A stretch of 64,000 nt of DNA from Manihot esculenta (taxonomy: Eukaryota > Streptophyta > Magnoliopsida > Malpighiales > Euphorbiaceae), in assembly GCF_001659605.2 (NCBI RefSeq), contig NC_035171.2, positions 25,523,825 through 25,587,824 on the forward strand, given 5' to 3'. This document shows, one piece after another, positions 1-12,925 of this stretch (position 1 is the stretch's first letter; the number at the start of each line of letters is the position of its first letter). A model generated the notes under the pieces. That model did not search any database, was not told the DNA's origin, and saw only the letters and a program-made list of their open reading frames with translations. The translations under genes and the position numbers were made by a program.

Positions 1-1786
1 CTGGCCAAAAAGAGTTTTGAAAATTTAAGGCAAGATAGTGATGATAATGAACCAGAAACTAAAATAGTGAGGAGAGGTAGACCTCCAACCAAGAATTTTA
101 AAAAACCAGTTGGTAGGCCTTCACTGGAGCATGCTGGTTCAGAGGTTGCCTTGGATCGAACTCCTCCAACTGGGGGAGAGAGCACCATCTGGTCCAATAA
201 TGATCTGAGAAAAGGACCTCATGTTTCAGACAAGAGCTTTGCAGATTCATCAAGTCGATCACATGGTTCTCGCAATGACGCGTATTGGTTAACTGACAAC
301 AAAAAATCTGAAAGGAATGAAGATGCTACAGGTTTGAAATATTGGTCTCCCAACCTCCCCACCGCTTCTTTCTTTTGGCCCCCATTTCCTCTTGTGGCCT
401 ATATGATCTTAAACAAGGATCTCATGATTCAGACAATAGGAGGCTTGAGTCGCTTTCACTTTGTTGCAGGCTCCATGTATAAGGGTAATTCAATGAAGTA
501 TGGGAAAAGACAATTTGTACTTGATGAGAACAGACGGAACACATACAAGCAATTGCCGGCTGGTGGAGGTGAACCATCTGTGTTGACTACTTTTGATGCA
601 GAGAGGAAGCAGCTAATGGCTGTATGTATCACGTTGATATCCATTCTTTTAATTAATTATTTTAACCATCATTGTTGAACCATCCATGGCTCCATGTGTG
701 TTTTTTTGTTCTTTCCCATGGGCTAATATATTTTGGACTTGTTAGGTTGTCATGCTCTAGTTACTTGATTGATGTAGCTTTCATATGAATCAGGTAGGGC
801 TTCTGACAGAGCATGGTTATGCAAGGAGCTTAGATCGATTCGCTGCAAATATTGGCACTGCTGCTTGGAGAATTGCTTCGAAGAGGATTGAGAGGTCTTT
901 GCCTCCTGGAGTGAAGTTTGGCCCTGGGTGGGTTGGGGAAAATGACATACCGCCTCAGAGGCCATTGCTTCTTTCTTCAACCCTTCAAGGTCTGCCGTCA
1001 CCATCACGGCTTCTTTCTCTTCCTGAGGATTCATGTGCTGTTGCCCCTTGCAATGTTGAATCGAGAGAAAAACTATTAGCAAAACCTGACAATATTCTGA
1101 GCAAGAACGAGGTACCTCAAATTCACTCAGCTTCGGAGGCACAATTAATCAATGCTCTTCCTCCATCTGCCTCAACATCTACACCCCCTGCAGCTGCTCG
1201 TAAATCTGAACCTTGCACAGATAGTGAAGCAGAAGCAGCAGTTGATGGACTTAATTCACACGTGGGTCTTAACATTATCAACAGCAATACAACTATGATC
1301 AGGCCAAGGCTTCCCTTCCAGATTCACCAGAGCGGCACTGTTCACCCGGGCATTAATGGATTTAATGGCGCATACGAGTTTAGTCTTCCAGCGCAGATGG
1401 GAAAACTAATTGGGAATGCCAGACCTGCTGGTGCTGGATTTCAGCCATGTCAGATGTCTGATAGAATCTCTAGAACTAATACTAACTTTGTCCATCAAGC
1501 AACAACAAACAGCTTGAACTCGGAAAATCCCAAGTTTTCAGATAATTCCTCTACAATAAATCCCACGGGTGCACTACCTAATTCTGGGAACGAGGAAAAG
1601 GAAGCACAAAAATCTGGAGTCAAACATGGACATTCTTGGCAACAGTCAAAACCAGATCCAGGAGTGTCACCACAACAGAAGCCAGATTTAGTCCCACCTG
1701 ACCTGAATGTCAGATTTCAGTCTCCAGGTTCTCCCAGTTCTAGCCGTGTGGATTCAGCACAGCCAGATTTGGCATTGCAGCTGTAA
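1..1786 (+). CDS. Bromodomain-containing protein, C-terminal part (5' end outside window)
   Basis: These are the last three exons of a plant bromodomain (BRD1/2/13, At1g20670/At1g76380-like) protein. Such proteins are nuclear chromatin factors, and members are subunits of SWI/SNF remodelling complexes. Exons by reading: <1-331, 470-621 and 794-1786 (TAA at 1784-1786). Introns 332-469 and 622-793 are GT-AG and keep the frame. The bromodomain itself lies upstream of the window. Visible here are an AT-hook-like basic stretch (RRGRPP ... VGRPS, bases 67-120), a block containing YARSLDRFAANIG and AWRIASKRIE that is typical of the family's C-terminal half, and a long Ser/Pro-rich low-complexity tail ending PDLALQL. 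The first intron is 138 nt, a multiple of three, and has no in-frame stop. The family call is from recognised conserved blocks; the exact paralogue is not determined. Confidence 0.82.
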
Positions 1787-2100
1787 GAATAATCCTGAGT
1801 TATTATCATTATTTTCTTTTTCTCATCTCTTTGATTTATGTTAACCATAGAATGGTGGGTTCAGAATTTGTGCTCGTGGAAGGTCCCTGGGAGGAGCCAT
1901 CCGAGCCATGCCTAATTGTATTGTACAAGAGTAGGTTGTTTCTGTACAGATTAATCTATCCTAATTTGTAGGTTCATAAAAAGAGAGAAGCTTTCATTTG
2001 TAACATGGAAACTAATCAAACCCAAGATGTAGCAAGAATTTGATTATAATGCATTTCATGTTAGTGGGTCATAAATGGATTATATTAACTTATATTCTTT
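1787..2100 (+). other. Probable 3' UTR of the bromodomain gene
   Basis: This mixed-composition stretch follows the TAA and is less AT-rich than the DNA after about 2100. It contains TTGTA-type motifs near 1915-2000 that are compatible with plant 3' processing. No exact poly(A) site can be fixed by eye. Confidence 0.45.
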
Positions 2101-3608
2101 TTATAAAACCTTCGGTACTGTTGTTCTAATATTTGTAACAATTTAGGTTAATTTGAATTTAATAAAAAAAATTATTTTATTAATAAAATGAAAATTTCAG
2201 AATTAAACTCTTTTATTTAAAAAAAAGAAAGGATTGAACTGTAGTTTTTACCGAATTTTAGTTTGTATAACACAAATTTTATAAACTAGTAAATTAATCT
2301 CTAATATTTAAATCCCTTAATTTCTCTATACTTATAGAGAGAGAGACAGAGAGTTGTCACGTAACACTCACTAAAAAAAATGGTTTACTGTTTGTCTTAT
2401 AGTTGACAATTTAATCCACTAGTCTAATCAATTGACTTATTAAAGATTATTTAAATATGTATTCTAGATTTTTTAAATTAATTTTTTTTATCTCATTATA
2501 AAACTATTGTCGAATTTAAAGTTGAAAATTTATAGTTCAATTTATTATAATTATTTTCAATTTCAATCATAATCAAATTTATTTTAAAAAAAAACTTGAA
2601 ATTTATAGCAAAAATTAAAATTAATAATTTATCATATAATTACGTTAAATTTATATTTACATGTATAATTTATTAATAGTTTTAAAATATTTAATTAATT
2701 CACATTTTATGCTAATTTTTATTGATTAAATTAAATAATTTCAAATTATTTATAAATCTAGTCGTGTATAAATATAATTAAAAACGAGTGATTTTAGAAA
2801 TTATTCACTTTTTTTAATTTTTTAAAAACTAAATTTAATTAATATATGAATATATATATTTTTTATAAAATTATCTATTAAAAGGGATTGTAAAAATTTT
2901 TTTCTATATATATTTTTATAATTACTTTGTCTTTTTATTATACTATTAAAAGAAATTATAAAATAAAATAATTTTATAAACTTATTTTTCTTAATTATTC
3001 ATCTGAAAATAAATATTAACATTAATAATTTGATTTTTTTCCCGTAAATCAACATTTGCATTTCATAGCTGGAACTTACAGCAAAGTTTTATTACACGTG
3101 AATTTGATAATTGATATTACTATCAGCTCGGTGATAATACATTTTGTAGCTAAAATTTAGGTATTATATTTGCAACAATATTTATTTGACAAAAAATCTA
3201 CCGAAAAAAAAAAATTGGAATGTTAGAATAAATATTAAATCTAGCCCTAATTGAAACTCTAATATCTCATGATATAGTAAATGTCAAATTGAAAAGAGTA
3301 TTATAGATGATAGCAGAATCAGTTTCACATACAATAAATTGAAAGTCTGTATTTTATGTTATTTTGACTGTTAACAGTACATCATGTCTTTCTTCTTACA
3401 CAGTAGAAGAACACCATACTTGCATAGCATTACCATGCACAATCCTACCTATACTATCTTTAGCTACCACAGCAATAGCAGCAAGAAAAAACTGATCCAG
3501 TCAAACCACATCACTATTCAATTTGATACATTTCAAAAGGAGGGACACCAAATAGCAATTGAGCAAGACTTATGTGGCTGACAAGGAGAATCACAAAAAA
3601 CATCATCA

Positions 3609-3880
3609 TGTTAAAATATGTTGAAATCAATAGAGATATGACGTAATATAGTGATAGGATCAGACGGTATCGACTCAAAAACACATTTATTTCTTTCATT
3701 TCAGATATATTATAAGGTAAGAGTAGTTAGAGTCAAGGCCCTTTGAGTTCATTATGTTAAAATAGGTTGAAATCAATAGAGATATGACGTGATATAGCGA
3801 TAGGATCAGACTGTACCGACTCAAAAATATATTTATTTGATATATTATAAGGTAAGAGTAGTTAGAGTCAGGACCCTTTT
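3609..3880. repeat. Tandem direct duplication, about 135 bp x 2
   Basis: The block 3609-3745 is repeated at 3754-3880. Shared landmarks are GTTGAAATCAATAGAGATAT, GATAGGATCAGAC, CGACTCAAAAA and GGTAAGAGTAGTTAGAGTCA. The second copy lacks a short piece (a TTTCTTTCATTTCAGA-like segment) and carries scattered substitutions. Confidence 0.85.
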
Positions 3881-4261
3881 GAGTCTATCTAAAACATTTC
3901 CATTAAGATTTCCTACCATATTACAAAACTAGAAAAATCCATAGAATCAGGTTTATAATTACATGGACCAATAAATCAATTTGTACGAGTATTTGAATAC
4001 CAAAAAAAACATATTCTAAAATTTAAGAGGAAGGTTGACAAATAAATCACTTGAAATCTTGCAAAACACCTCGATCAATCAAATTAATAGAAACTGACAG
4101 TGCATTGTGAAAAAGTCACAGAAGAAAAAATTATAATTTTAGAGAAACTTGAAAAAATCATATGCGCTTCCATAAATATTATCTATTGAGCAGATAAGCT
4201 ATACATGAACCGCTTATAATTGAATCTTATACTGTATTGCCCATGGAAGATTCATGCCACG

Positions 4262-4289
4262 TGTATATATATATATATATATATATATA
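4262..4289. repeat. (TA)n microsatellite
   Basis: An uninterrupted alternating TA run of about 28 bases in intergenic DNA. Confidence 0.9.
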
Positions 4290-7239
4290 ACCACATTCAT
4301 AAAATTAGATATTTAAACATAAATATCAAAATATATATTAGTCATGATTACTATAACTAATATAGTTTAGATATAATTAAAACTCTATTTATTTGTGAAA
4401 AAAAATTTTATATTTAAAAAAAAATTTTTATAAAAAAATTTTTATAAAAATATTTTTTAATAAAGTAATTTATTTTCTTTTACTTAAATTTAATTTAAAA
4501 AATAAAATTTATTAATAAATTTATATATAAAAATTTTAAACTATTGACTAAAAAAATATTTTTTATTTATTAAATATTTTAAGTGTTCCAAGCATAAGAA
4601 AATATAAAAAATATTTTTTGAACATTTTTCATGAAAAAAATAAAACCTACACATAAGTTTTTCCAGTGTGTCAAGTATATGAAAAGTTAGTCTAGTTTGA
4701 TCAAAATGTGGAAAGGAAAAAAAAATAAAAATCTCACCGCTTAGGATAAGAGCAGGAAAATTTATCACGAATATTTAAATTTTCGTGAAATTAATTATTA
4801 CACTCTTATAATTATAAAATTCAATTAAAATGTCACTCGCAAAATGCAACTGTTTTGCGACTGTTAAGTCTGTAAGTTAAAAATCATTAATTGATTCTGT
4901 TAATTTTATATGAAATATCTAAAATAACCTTCATCCCTCCTGATTCAGTTCCTGTATAAAAAACTTCAACCTGATTCAATTCCTCCATTCCCTCCTTCAA
5001 ATTTTTATTGCATCATCTCACAATCTTTCTTTTAAGTTTTCTCCGCAACCAAACACAACATCTCACCAAACAGAAATTTCTTAAAATCAACAAAGCTTAA
5101 AAACAATCCACGCAAGTTCTAATTTGCAAAATGCAATCCATCAACACAATCTAAAAGTAAAAGTAAAGAATAGAATTTAATTTTTTATTTTTTATTTTTG
5201 GTACAAACACAAAAGAACAATAAACTCAATCATTCACCGCTTGCATTTGGGGCCTCACACATCACTGATCGTTACTTCTTGTGATCCGATGATTTTGCGA
5301 CGTTCACAAGTTGATCTGCAATTACTAGCTGAATTAGGAACCAATGGAGGAGATATTTCTGACCGATGAAGACAAGCGACGGCCGACCAAGAGTGAGGAG
5401 GGAGGGAGATGATCCATTAACTGAATGAAAAGTGAGGGAGAACCCTAGAATAATGAGGAAGGAGGCGGTGTACAGAGAATAGAAGAGAGGAAATGGACCA
5501 TGGTCAAGGAGAAGATAACTGGTTAAAGAGTAATTTGCTAGGATTCAAGGAGATGGATGGCATGTGGAGGTCTTCAACAATGGAGGCAAGAGAGCTCAAA
5601 GAGACGGCGGCAGATGAGAACGAAATGGAGGAGAAAGATGAAACAGAAAATGAAAAAGGTAACGGTCTTTAAGGAAGGAATATAAGTAAGGGTAATTTGG
5701 TAATTTTCTAAAATTCTCTCTTTCACCTGGTGATCTCAATTTTATTCTTCCGATTCTTAATTTTTATTTAAAAAAAACTTAATAATTAATTTTACTAAAA
5801 TAATTCAGAAATTTTATAATAATTTTCCTATAAAAATATTAATTTATTGAAGCAACTATGAATTTATGCCATCCTGTCCTCTCCCATCACATGCTACATT
5901 CCTGTGAAAAATTTATTAGTTATTAGATATCGCTATTCTTCAAATCCTACAACATCTTGAATTAAATCTATACCACATTTTTTAAAAATAAAATTAACTT
6001 TTATTATTATTTTTTATTTATTGGTTGCTTTTGAGTTCATATAAAATTTAAATTTAATCAATATAATATATAATTTATTTTAATTTTTTTAAATATAATT
6101 ACAGAAATTTTTAAATAATTAAAATTAAATTTTATTCGCATCGAATCGATTTATTAAAATATTCAACGAATATTTATTTCATAATCGATTATTCAATTGA
6201 TAAAAATGTAAAACCACTTGATGCTCATGGATTATTTTAATTTTTTTTTCAATCCACCTACTTCAAGCCTATATTCAACTCATCTATCCATATTATTCAC
6301 ATCTATCCACATTACCGGTCTAATAGAATTTACTTTTATTTTTTATTTTTCTTTTAAATAAAAACATTTATCTTTAATTAATAATTTAAAATTTTCCTTT
6401 ATTATAAAATAAAATTCTCATGGATATTTTTAATAATTATAATATTCTCACTATTTTCACTTATACATACATTATAAAATGATAAAATATAGATAGTTTT
6501 ATATTTTTATATATTTTAAATTATTATCATTAAATATTTATTTAATAAGTTTTTATTAAACACTTTCCTAGTATAATTAAACTAAATAAATAAAAGTATA
6601 AAACTTATTATTCATTTAATTAAAAAAATTTAATTCTTTGAATCTCACATTAAAACTCGTTAAAGAAAAAAATATTTTAAAAATTATTAATAAATTGAAA
6701 CTATATTTATATTGTAAAGTATTTTTTTATCTTTGCTAGAAATTTTTTATAAGTGCTTTTGTAAATTTTATGATTGATTTTTCTAAAAATTAATATATCA
6801 ATATATAGAATTTGAAATTTTTAAATTTGTATAACAATAACTTTGTTTAAGATAAAAATTAATTTGCAAAAAATGTCAATGGAGGGCAATTTTCAATAAT
6901 TTAAAAAACGAAAGAATATTTTTAAATGAGGAAATTATCTAAAGAGTGATTTTAAAAATTATTACTGTTTAATTGTAAAACAATTTATTAAATTAATAAT
7001 TGGATAATGTGCATGTGAAACGGGGCAAATGCAAAGACAAAGCAATGTCATGGTCGTATTTTCAAAAAATAAAAAAAAACAAAATTGTCATGGTCATAGT
7101 GGTTGATTTAAATAAAAAAAAAAGTAAGAAGAATAGCGAGCTTTGAATTCTGCCACATCGACTGTTGACTGACTGAAAGAAAGTTTCCCAAAACACTGTA
7201 GTTGACCTGGTATTGTCTTCCACTTATTACCCGCGAAAC

Positions 7240-7611
7240 CCCCCTCCCACCCCTCTTCTCTTCTTCCCAACGCCAAGACTCAGTCTTCTCCTCATTCTCT
7301 CTTGCCCTTGCTTTATTATTCTCTCTTTCTTTCTGTCTCTCTCCGTTTCTTTCTTTATCGTCAAACAAGTCTTCTTTTATATACACACAACGCACTCAGT
7401 TGCAGACTTCATAAAGGTCTGATCCTGTAACTATTGACAAAGCTAATACCCACTTTTACCCCGGTTGAGAAATCTTCATAATCAATCATACCCACATAGA
7501 AAACTCATTCCTTTTTCTCTTATTTCTTTCTTTCTTGAATGCTGGATACAGCACCAGCAACTTAAGCTTCTCTTTCTGTTGTCTCTATACATTCCCACTA
7601 GTTGTTTTTTG
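7240..7611 (+). promoter_or_regulatory. Pyrimidine-rich promoter/5' leader of the RLCK gene
   Basis: A strongly CT-rich tract (about 7245-7370) is followed by a TATA-like TTTATATACACA (about 7376-7387) and then by the leader to the ATG at 7612. CT-rich tracts next to the transcription start are common in plant core promoters. The exact start is inferred. Confidence 0.35.
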
Positions 7612-10600
7612 ATGGGGATTTGCTGGGGTTCTCCAGCTACTAATCCTACACCTACTACCACTGGTCATCTCAGTTCAGGTAACCATTTTAATATTACTGA
7701 CCCGTAATTATATTTGATGTGCTAGTTTGTATATCTATCTTGATTGCTCGCTTTACTGTGTCTCTCATCTAATTTGTGCAAATTTCTTATCTGGGTTTTG
7801 TTTTACTGTCCTAATAATTCAAGAAATGTTTATCATTTTTCTCACAATCTAAAACAATAATTTCATCTGGGTCTTTTTAATTTCTCCATTTGAATTCATC
7901 TATTGCAATTATTTCATTTGAAACTTTTGCTTTTGGGTCATATTGATTGTTTATTGCAATTGGGGAACTGGTATGCTTTTCAACTTCTTTTGTGAATTGT
8001 TATATCCTCTAATAGTCATTTAATCTAAATAATAATATGATTTTCCATCAATTTTCTCTATCATTTTTCTTAATTTCCTTGCTTTGACTTCAAGATGGGA
8101 TTTTCTCAATTTAATTCTGTGATTACAGCTGGAATTTCTCAGACAACTAGCAGTACAATTTCTTCTCGCATCAGCAACACAACATCATCTCGAAGCACCA
8201 ATACAGCGTCTTCTCAGGGCAGCAACGTCTCTGGGAATAGCAGATTTTCCGGGAGAGGCAGTGATGAGGCCTCTTCAAATGGGCAGATTTTGCCCACGGA
8301 CAACTTGAGGATATTTTCTTTTGCAGAATTGAAGGCTGCTACCAAGAATTTCAGACCTGACACGGTGCTTGGAGAGGGAGGGTTTGGTAGAGTCTTCAAA
8401 GGTTGGCTTGATGAGAAGTCAACTGGAAAAAGTGGAAGTGGAAATGTAATTGCTGTCAAAAAGTTGAATTCTGAGAGCTTGCAAGGATTTGAAGAATGGC
8501 AGGTAATTGAACTCAACTTGAGAAAGAACTTATAGCATGAATTTCTGTTTCCATTGTTTTTCATTATCGTATGACTGATTGATAGTTTCATTGGACTTCA
8601 TTCCAACGCTTCTCAAATTGCAGTTGTTAATATTTTCCTCAAGTGGTAGAGTAGGGGATTTGTTATTTTCAGTAACTAGCTTAACCCTAATTTTATGGAA
8701 ATTGCAAAGTGAATCTGGATCGGTTCACTCGATGTTTATACACTCTCTAGCCTTTCTAGTTTTAGCATTCTTAACCGAAGAGGTCAAGCAAAAAAAAATT
8801 GAAGGAGCACCTCCCTTCATAAGGTGTTTGCATTGGCATAGAAATGTAGAGATAAAAATTATACTGCTGCCAATCCAAATATTGCTACTCTGTTATGCTG
8901 TATGGAACTTGAAGGATTGATTGCCACAATTGAGAGGTCAAACTTAGATTCTGTACCCATTTAAACAAGAAAATTCAAGAGTGTTGGTGCAAATTTCTAG
9001 TTGCTACTTGTCTTTCATTGAACTTTTAGTTATTGGGTTGTGGTTGAGGCTTCTCGCATAATATATCCATGAAATAATTTTTCCCCTTTACAAGGACAGA
9101 GCAAAGTGTGATGCTGATATTATATTATTTTGGTAGGTGCAATGTGTTGATCATTCTTTCTTTTCATCTGTGCTCAATTTCCTTGTATCTCCCCAACTTT
9201 ACCATAGTGTGAATAGCTCGAAAGAAAAGAAAAGGAACCAAAAAGCAGAATGGCAATTTGAGGGGAAGAGAGAGAGAGAGAGAGAGAGAATAGAGAAAAA
9301 TGTGTTCAGACTATTAATGAAACTGACCTAAATGCTCAAGCTTGTAGGGAGCCTTAATAATAGGTTAGAACACTAGAACATGGAAGCCCATTGGGCTTGA
9401 ATTAGGTGCCTAAGCTCAGGGCTACATCAATCTTTTATTGAAATTCAAATAAGGCACAAGGTACCAACCCAAATGCTCTAAAAAAAATATCCTGGAAGCT
9501 AGGCTACATTTGATAAGGTTAATAGAACCAAATATTATATTGTAATACAATGGCATATTTGGTTGCATGCCAAATGGAGCCCAAGCTGTTTGGAAGTGAC
9601 AATTTTTGCTGAATTTGAATAGCTTTGGATGTTCTATTACACATTTCTTCCTCCTCCGCACTTCCCCTGTGGGAAGAAAATTATGAAATTGGAAGGAACC
9701 CATATCCAATTGAAAAAATTATGATATTGTACGTAAATTTGAAATGTTTCTTTCATCTACTTTATTATTTCCACATTCAAGGTTGTCAAGCCAATGTTGG
9801 AGGCTGTCAACCACTGTGCTTTTTTCAAAACATAATGCTTTCAGTATCATTTACTCATTTAGAGAAACAAACTAAGAAAGCGGACATGGTCATAAATTAC
9901 CTTGTGAACCAGAGTGAGGTGTGGATCAATTGACAGAAATCAAGGGAGTCCTTTTAGCAATTTTCTACTGTTTGTGGAGTTGTTGATATGATGAACTTAA
10001 CACTGTTAGTACATAGAATCACATCATCCTGAATCATACTTCTGCATCAAATTAAGCTATACTTTTTCAATTTTCTTGATTTCTAGATTCTTTTTGAATC
10101 TATCTCACAGCACTATATGCATGCACACACGCACATTGACACACCGAGACATGTATGCACATGCACACATATACTAATATGGACTATTCCTCTTTACCCA
10201 ATTAGCTGGAAAATTATTCCCATTTAGATATCTTCTGAAAAGTTACTTATTTTTAAATTTGTCCTATTTGTTGTTGCAGACTGAGGTACAATTCTTGGGA
10301 AGGCTATCTCATCCTAACCTTGTAAGGCTGATAGGATATTGTTGGGAAGAAGAGGAGCTTCTCCTAGTTTATGAATTCATGCAAAAGGGAAGCCTGGAAA
10401 ACCATCTATTTGGAAGTAAGAGCTAATAATAATTGGATTGACTTATTTAATACCCCCTTGGCAAGTACATCAAAATATAAACGAATTTTAATCTCTTTAT
10501 TTTTTTAACTGTTGCAGGGGGTTCAACTGTTCAGCCACTTCCATGGGACATACGACTAAAAATTGCCATAGGAGCAGCTCGAGGCCTTGCTTTCTTGCAC

Positions 10601-11633
10601 ACATCAGACAAGCAAGTGATTTACAGGGATTTTAAGGCATCAAACATATTGCTTGATGGGGTACAGTTCACTACTGAGAACAAACTGTCATTTCGAATTT
10701 ATTTCCTCATACAGCCGCTGACATGGCAATTTATTATTCACATATATTTTCTATTTATTTTCCTACTCCCCACCCTATGTCCTCTTTCCCTTCTTTGCAT
10801 TACTTTTGTGGAAGCAATAAGGGTTAAAAGTTATTGTTGATGAGATGCTTTTCATTTAGAAGATGTGAGTGGAAGACGTGTATGATTGTTAACTTGTTCA
10901 ACTTTTACCTTATTGCAGTCTTACACAGCCAAGATTTCGGATTTTGGTTTGGCAAAATTTGGGCCTTCAGCTAGTCAATCTCATGTGACAACGAGGGTGA
11001 TGGGCACATATGGTTATGCTGCTCCTGAGTATGTTACGACAGGTAATGCTGAAACTCTACTTCAGTCTCATGTGCGTTAAATCGAGTCTGGCTCAATATT
11101 GCTACTAGATTAGTTTTTGCTCAAGCATCAAAGCTACTTGAGCTAAAATACATTTTGTAACCTTGGTCTAATGTTAAAATTTTGTTAACACAACAGGGCA
11201 CTTGTATGTAAAAAGCGATGTGTATGGTTTCGGAGTAGTCCTGATTGAGATTTTGACCGGCTTACGGGCACTCGATCAAAACCGTCCAAGTGGGAGACAT
11301 AATCTGGTGGACTGGATCAAACCATATTTATATGATAGAAGAAAGTTGAAGAACATTATGGACTCTCGATTAGAGGGGAAATATCCTTCAAAAGCTGCAT
11401 TAAAAATAGCGCAGCTTGCTTTAAATTGTATCGAATCTGAACACAGGCATCGACCATCAATGAAAGAAGTTGTGGAAACACTGGAAAAGATTGAAGCAAG
11501 TGATGAGATACCAAGAGAGCCTAAAGCTCGTTCTAACCGCCAGCAAACCCAGCAAAATTTGCAGCAACGCTCTCCGCTTCATCCAAGGCCGGACAAAAAC
11601 CGAGCGTATCAACAACCTCTACGAGCGAGGTAA
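7612..11633 (+). CDS. Receptor-like cytoplasmic kinase, subfamily VII (PIX13/PBL-like)
   Basis: Ser/Thr kinase of the RLCK-VII/PBL group, which relays signals from surface receptors at the plasma membrane. Exons: 7612-7678, 8129-8502, 10280-10415, 10518-10660, 10919-11042 and 11197-11633. All junctions are GT-AG, the phases agree, and the product is 426 aa. The N-terminus MGICWGSP fits N-myristoylation (Gly2) plus palmitoylation (Cys4). A Ser/Thr-rich linker precedes the kinase domain. Kinase landmarks are the Gly-loop GEGGFGRV (about residues 104-111), Lys133 in [13 protein letters not shown] with catalytic Asp230, DFG at 248-250 and APE at 275-277, so it should be active. The Y of YRD in place of H is normal for this group. 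The C-tail is basic and Gln-rich. It resembles Arabidopsis At2g17220. Intron 2 is long (1.8 kb) and holds only a GA repeat. Confidence 0.9.
8503..10279 (+). other. Long intron 2 of the RLCK gene
   Basis: This 1,777-bp GT-AG intron separates the Gly-loop/Lys exon from the alpha-C helix exon. It contains a short (GA)n run at about 9262-9289 and no recognisable transposon or exon. ORFs in it lack protein resemblance. Confidence 0.75.
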
Positions 11634-11920
11634 CTGGGTTGCAACTAGTTCCTAATGAACACCAATCCTCATGTTGATAGTGGTTTGTCTGAAACATTTG
11701 TTATTATCATTATTGATGTGATATTGTAAAATCTATGGCGAGTTTAATAGTGACTTGTATGGAGAATTAATAATGAAGAGGTGTATTGAGAAGGATGTGT
11801 GCAGAGTGATTGTACTAGTTAAGGAGGGGAATTCATTGTTCTTCTGTAAAACCCCTCCATGATATTGATATAAGACAGTTGTAGACAAATCTGGTTGAGA
11901 TCTCATCGGTGGTGCCAACT
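11634..11920 (+). other. Probable 3' UTR of the RLCK gene
   Basis: Non-repetitive sequence follows the TAA (11631-11633) before the AT-rich intergenic DNA. It contains TTGATGTGATATTGTAAAAT-like and other U-rich elements compatible with plant 3' processing. Confidence 0.4.
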
Positions 11921-12194
11921 ATGGAAGAAATTCATTTTATTTACATTTTTTTCACTTATTGCACATTTGTGTAGCCTAACAATTTATTGGGCATGTCTAA
12001 TTTAGTATATTTTCTATTTTTTCGTCACTTTTGCTCTTTTGGATAAAATTTTTGTCTTTCAATAATTATATTCTCATCGACTGTTTGTATTCTTAGATTT
12101 TAGAATTAATATTTTTGTTAGATGAATTTGGGTGCACAACTCTATTACCCAGAATACCTAGTTATCATCAAAGTATACATGTCACCATCGATAG

Positions 12195-12917
12195 TAGGGT
12201 GAGTATTCGGTCGGTTCGGTTTTTAAATCGAACTGAATAAATCGAAAATTGAAATTTTAGTATTTATGAAAATCAAACTGAATTGATTTTGGTTAGAAAT
12301 CGAATCGAACAGAATTGGTCTGATTCAGTTTGATTCGGTTCGGTTTGATCGGTTTCAATTTTTAATAATTTTTTTTATTTTTAATATTTTAAAATTTAAT
12401 TAAAATATTTTAATTTTAATATGATTTAATTTCTCTATATTATTGAAAAAATATATTATTATCACTAATCGATTTGGTCGGTTCGGTTTTTGAATTGAAC
12501 CGAATAAATCGAAAATTGAAATTTTAGTATTTATGAAAATCAAACTGAACTGATTTTGATTAGAAATCGAATCGAACTGAATTGGTCTGATTCGGTTTGA
12601 TTCGGTTCGGTTTGATCGGTTTTGATTTTTAATAATTTTTTTATTTTTTATATTTTATTTTTAATATTTTAAAATTTAATTAAAATATTTTAATTATTTA
12701 ATTTCTCTATATTATTTAAAAAATATATTATTATCACTAATCGATTCGGTTTGATTTTTCAATTTTTTTCTGATCAAAATCGAATCGAATCGAAATAACT
12801 GAAATTTCTGAAATTAAAAATCGAACCGAATTGAAATGTATAAAAAATTGAATCAAAATTTCAAATTGATTAAGTTAAATTGATTTTTTCGATTTGAGCC
12901 GAATACGGTTAATCCTA
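12195..12917. mobile_element. hAT-type MITE (TAGGG..TGAG family), long form with internal duplication
   Basis: The element runs from TAGGGTGAGTATTCGG to ...TAATCCTA and is flanked by an exact 8-bp duplication, ATCGATAG (12187-12194 and 12918-12925). An 8-bp duplication is the hAT superfamily signature. The body consists of CGGTTCGGTTT/AACCGAACCGAA arms around an AT-rich core. A block of roughly 270 bp (about 12210-12475) is repeated in tandem (about 12476-12745). This accounts for its 723 bp against 471 bp for the related copy at 60280-60750. It has no coding capacity. Confidence 0.85.
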
Positions 12918-12925
12918 ATCGATAG

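Larger units (their letters stand above)
2100..7090. other. AT-rich intergenic DNA without a supportable gene
   Basis: This is mostly A/T homopolymer-rich sequence. It includes a tandem duplication (3609-3880), a TA microsatellite (about 4262-4289) and a purine-rich, less AT-rich island at about 5220-5690 that contains several stops in all frames. The short ORFs are in low-complexity sequence and show no recognisable protein. Old unclassified transposon debris is likely but not demonstrable by eye. Confidence 0.6.

Noticed and set aside
5220..5690. Possible protein gene in the purine-rich intergenic island
   Set aside because: No long open frame on either strand and no recognisable domain. 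It is left as unannotated intergenic DNA.
7094..7395. Minus-strand ORFs opposite the kinase leader
   Set aside because: Low-complexity Glu/Arg-rich translations of the CT-rich promoter tract, with no family resemblance.
10595..10840. ORF running from the YRDFK exon into following sequence
   Set aside because: The frame continues into intron 4. The conserved kinase sequence requires splicing at 10660/10919.
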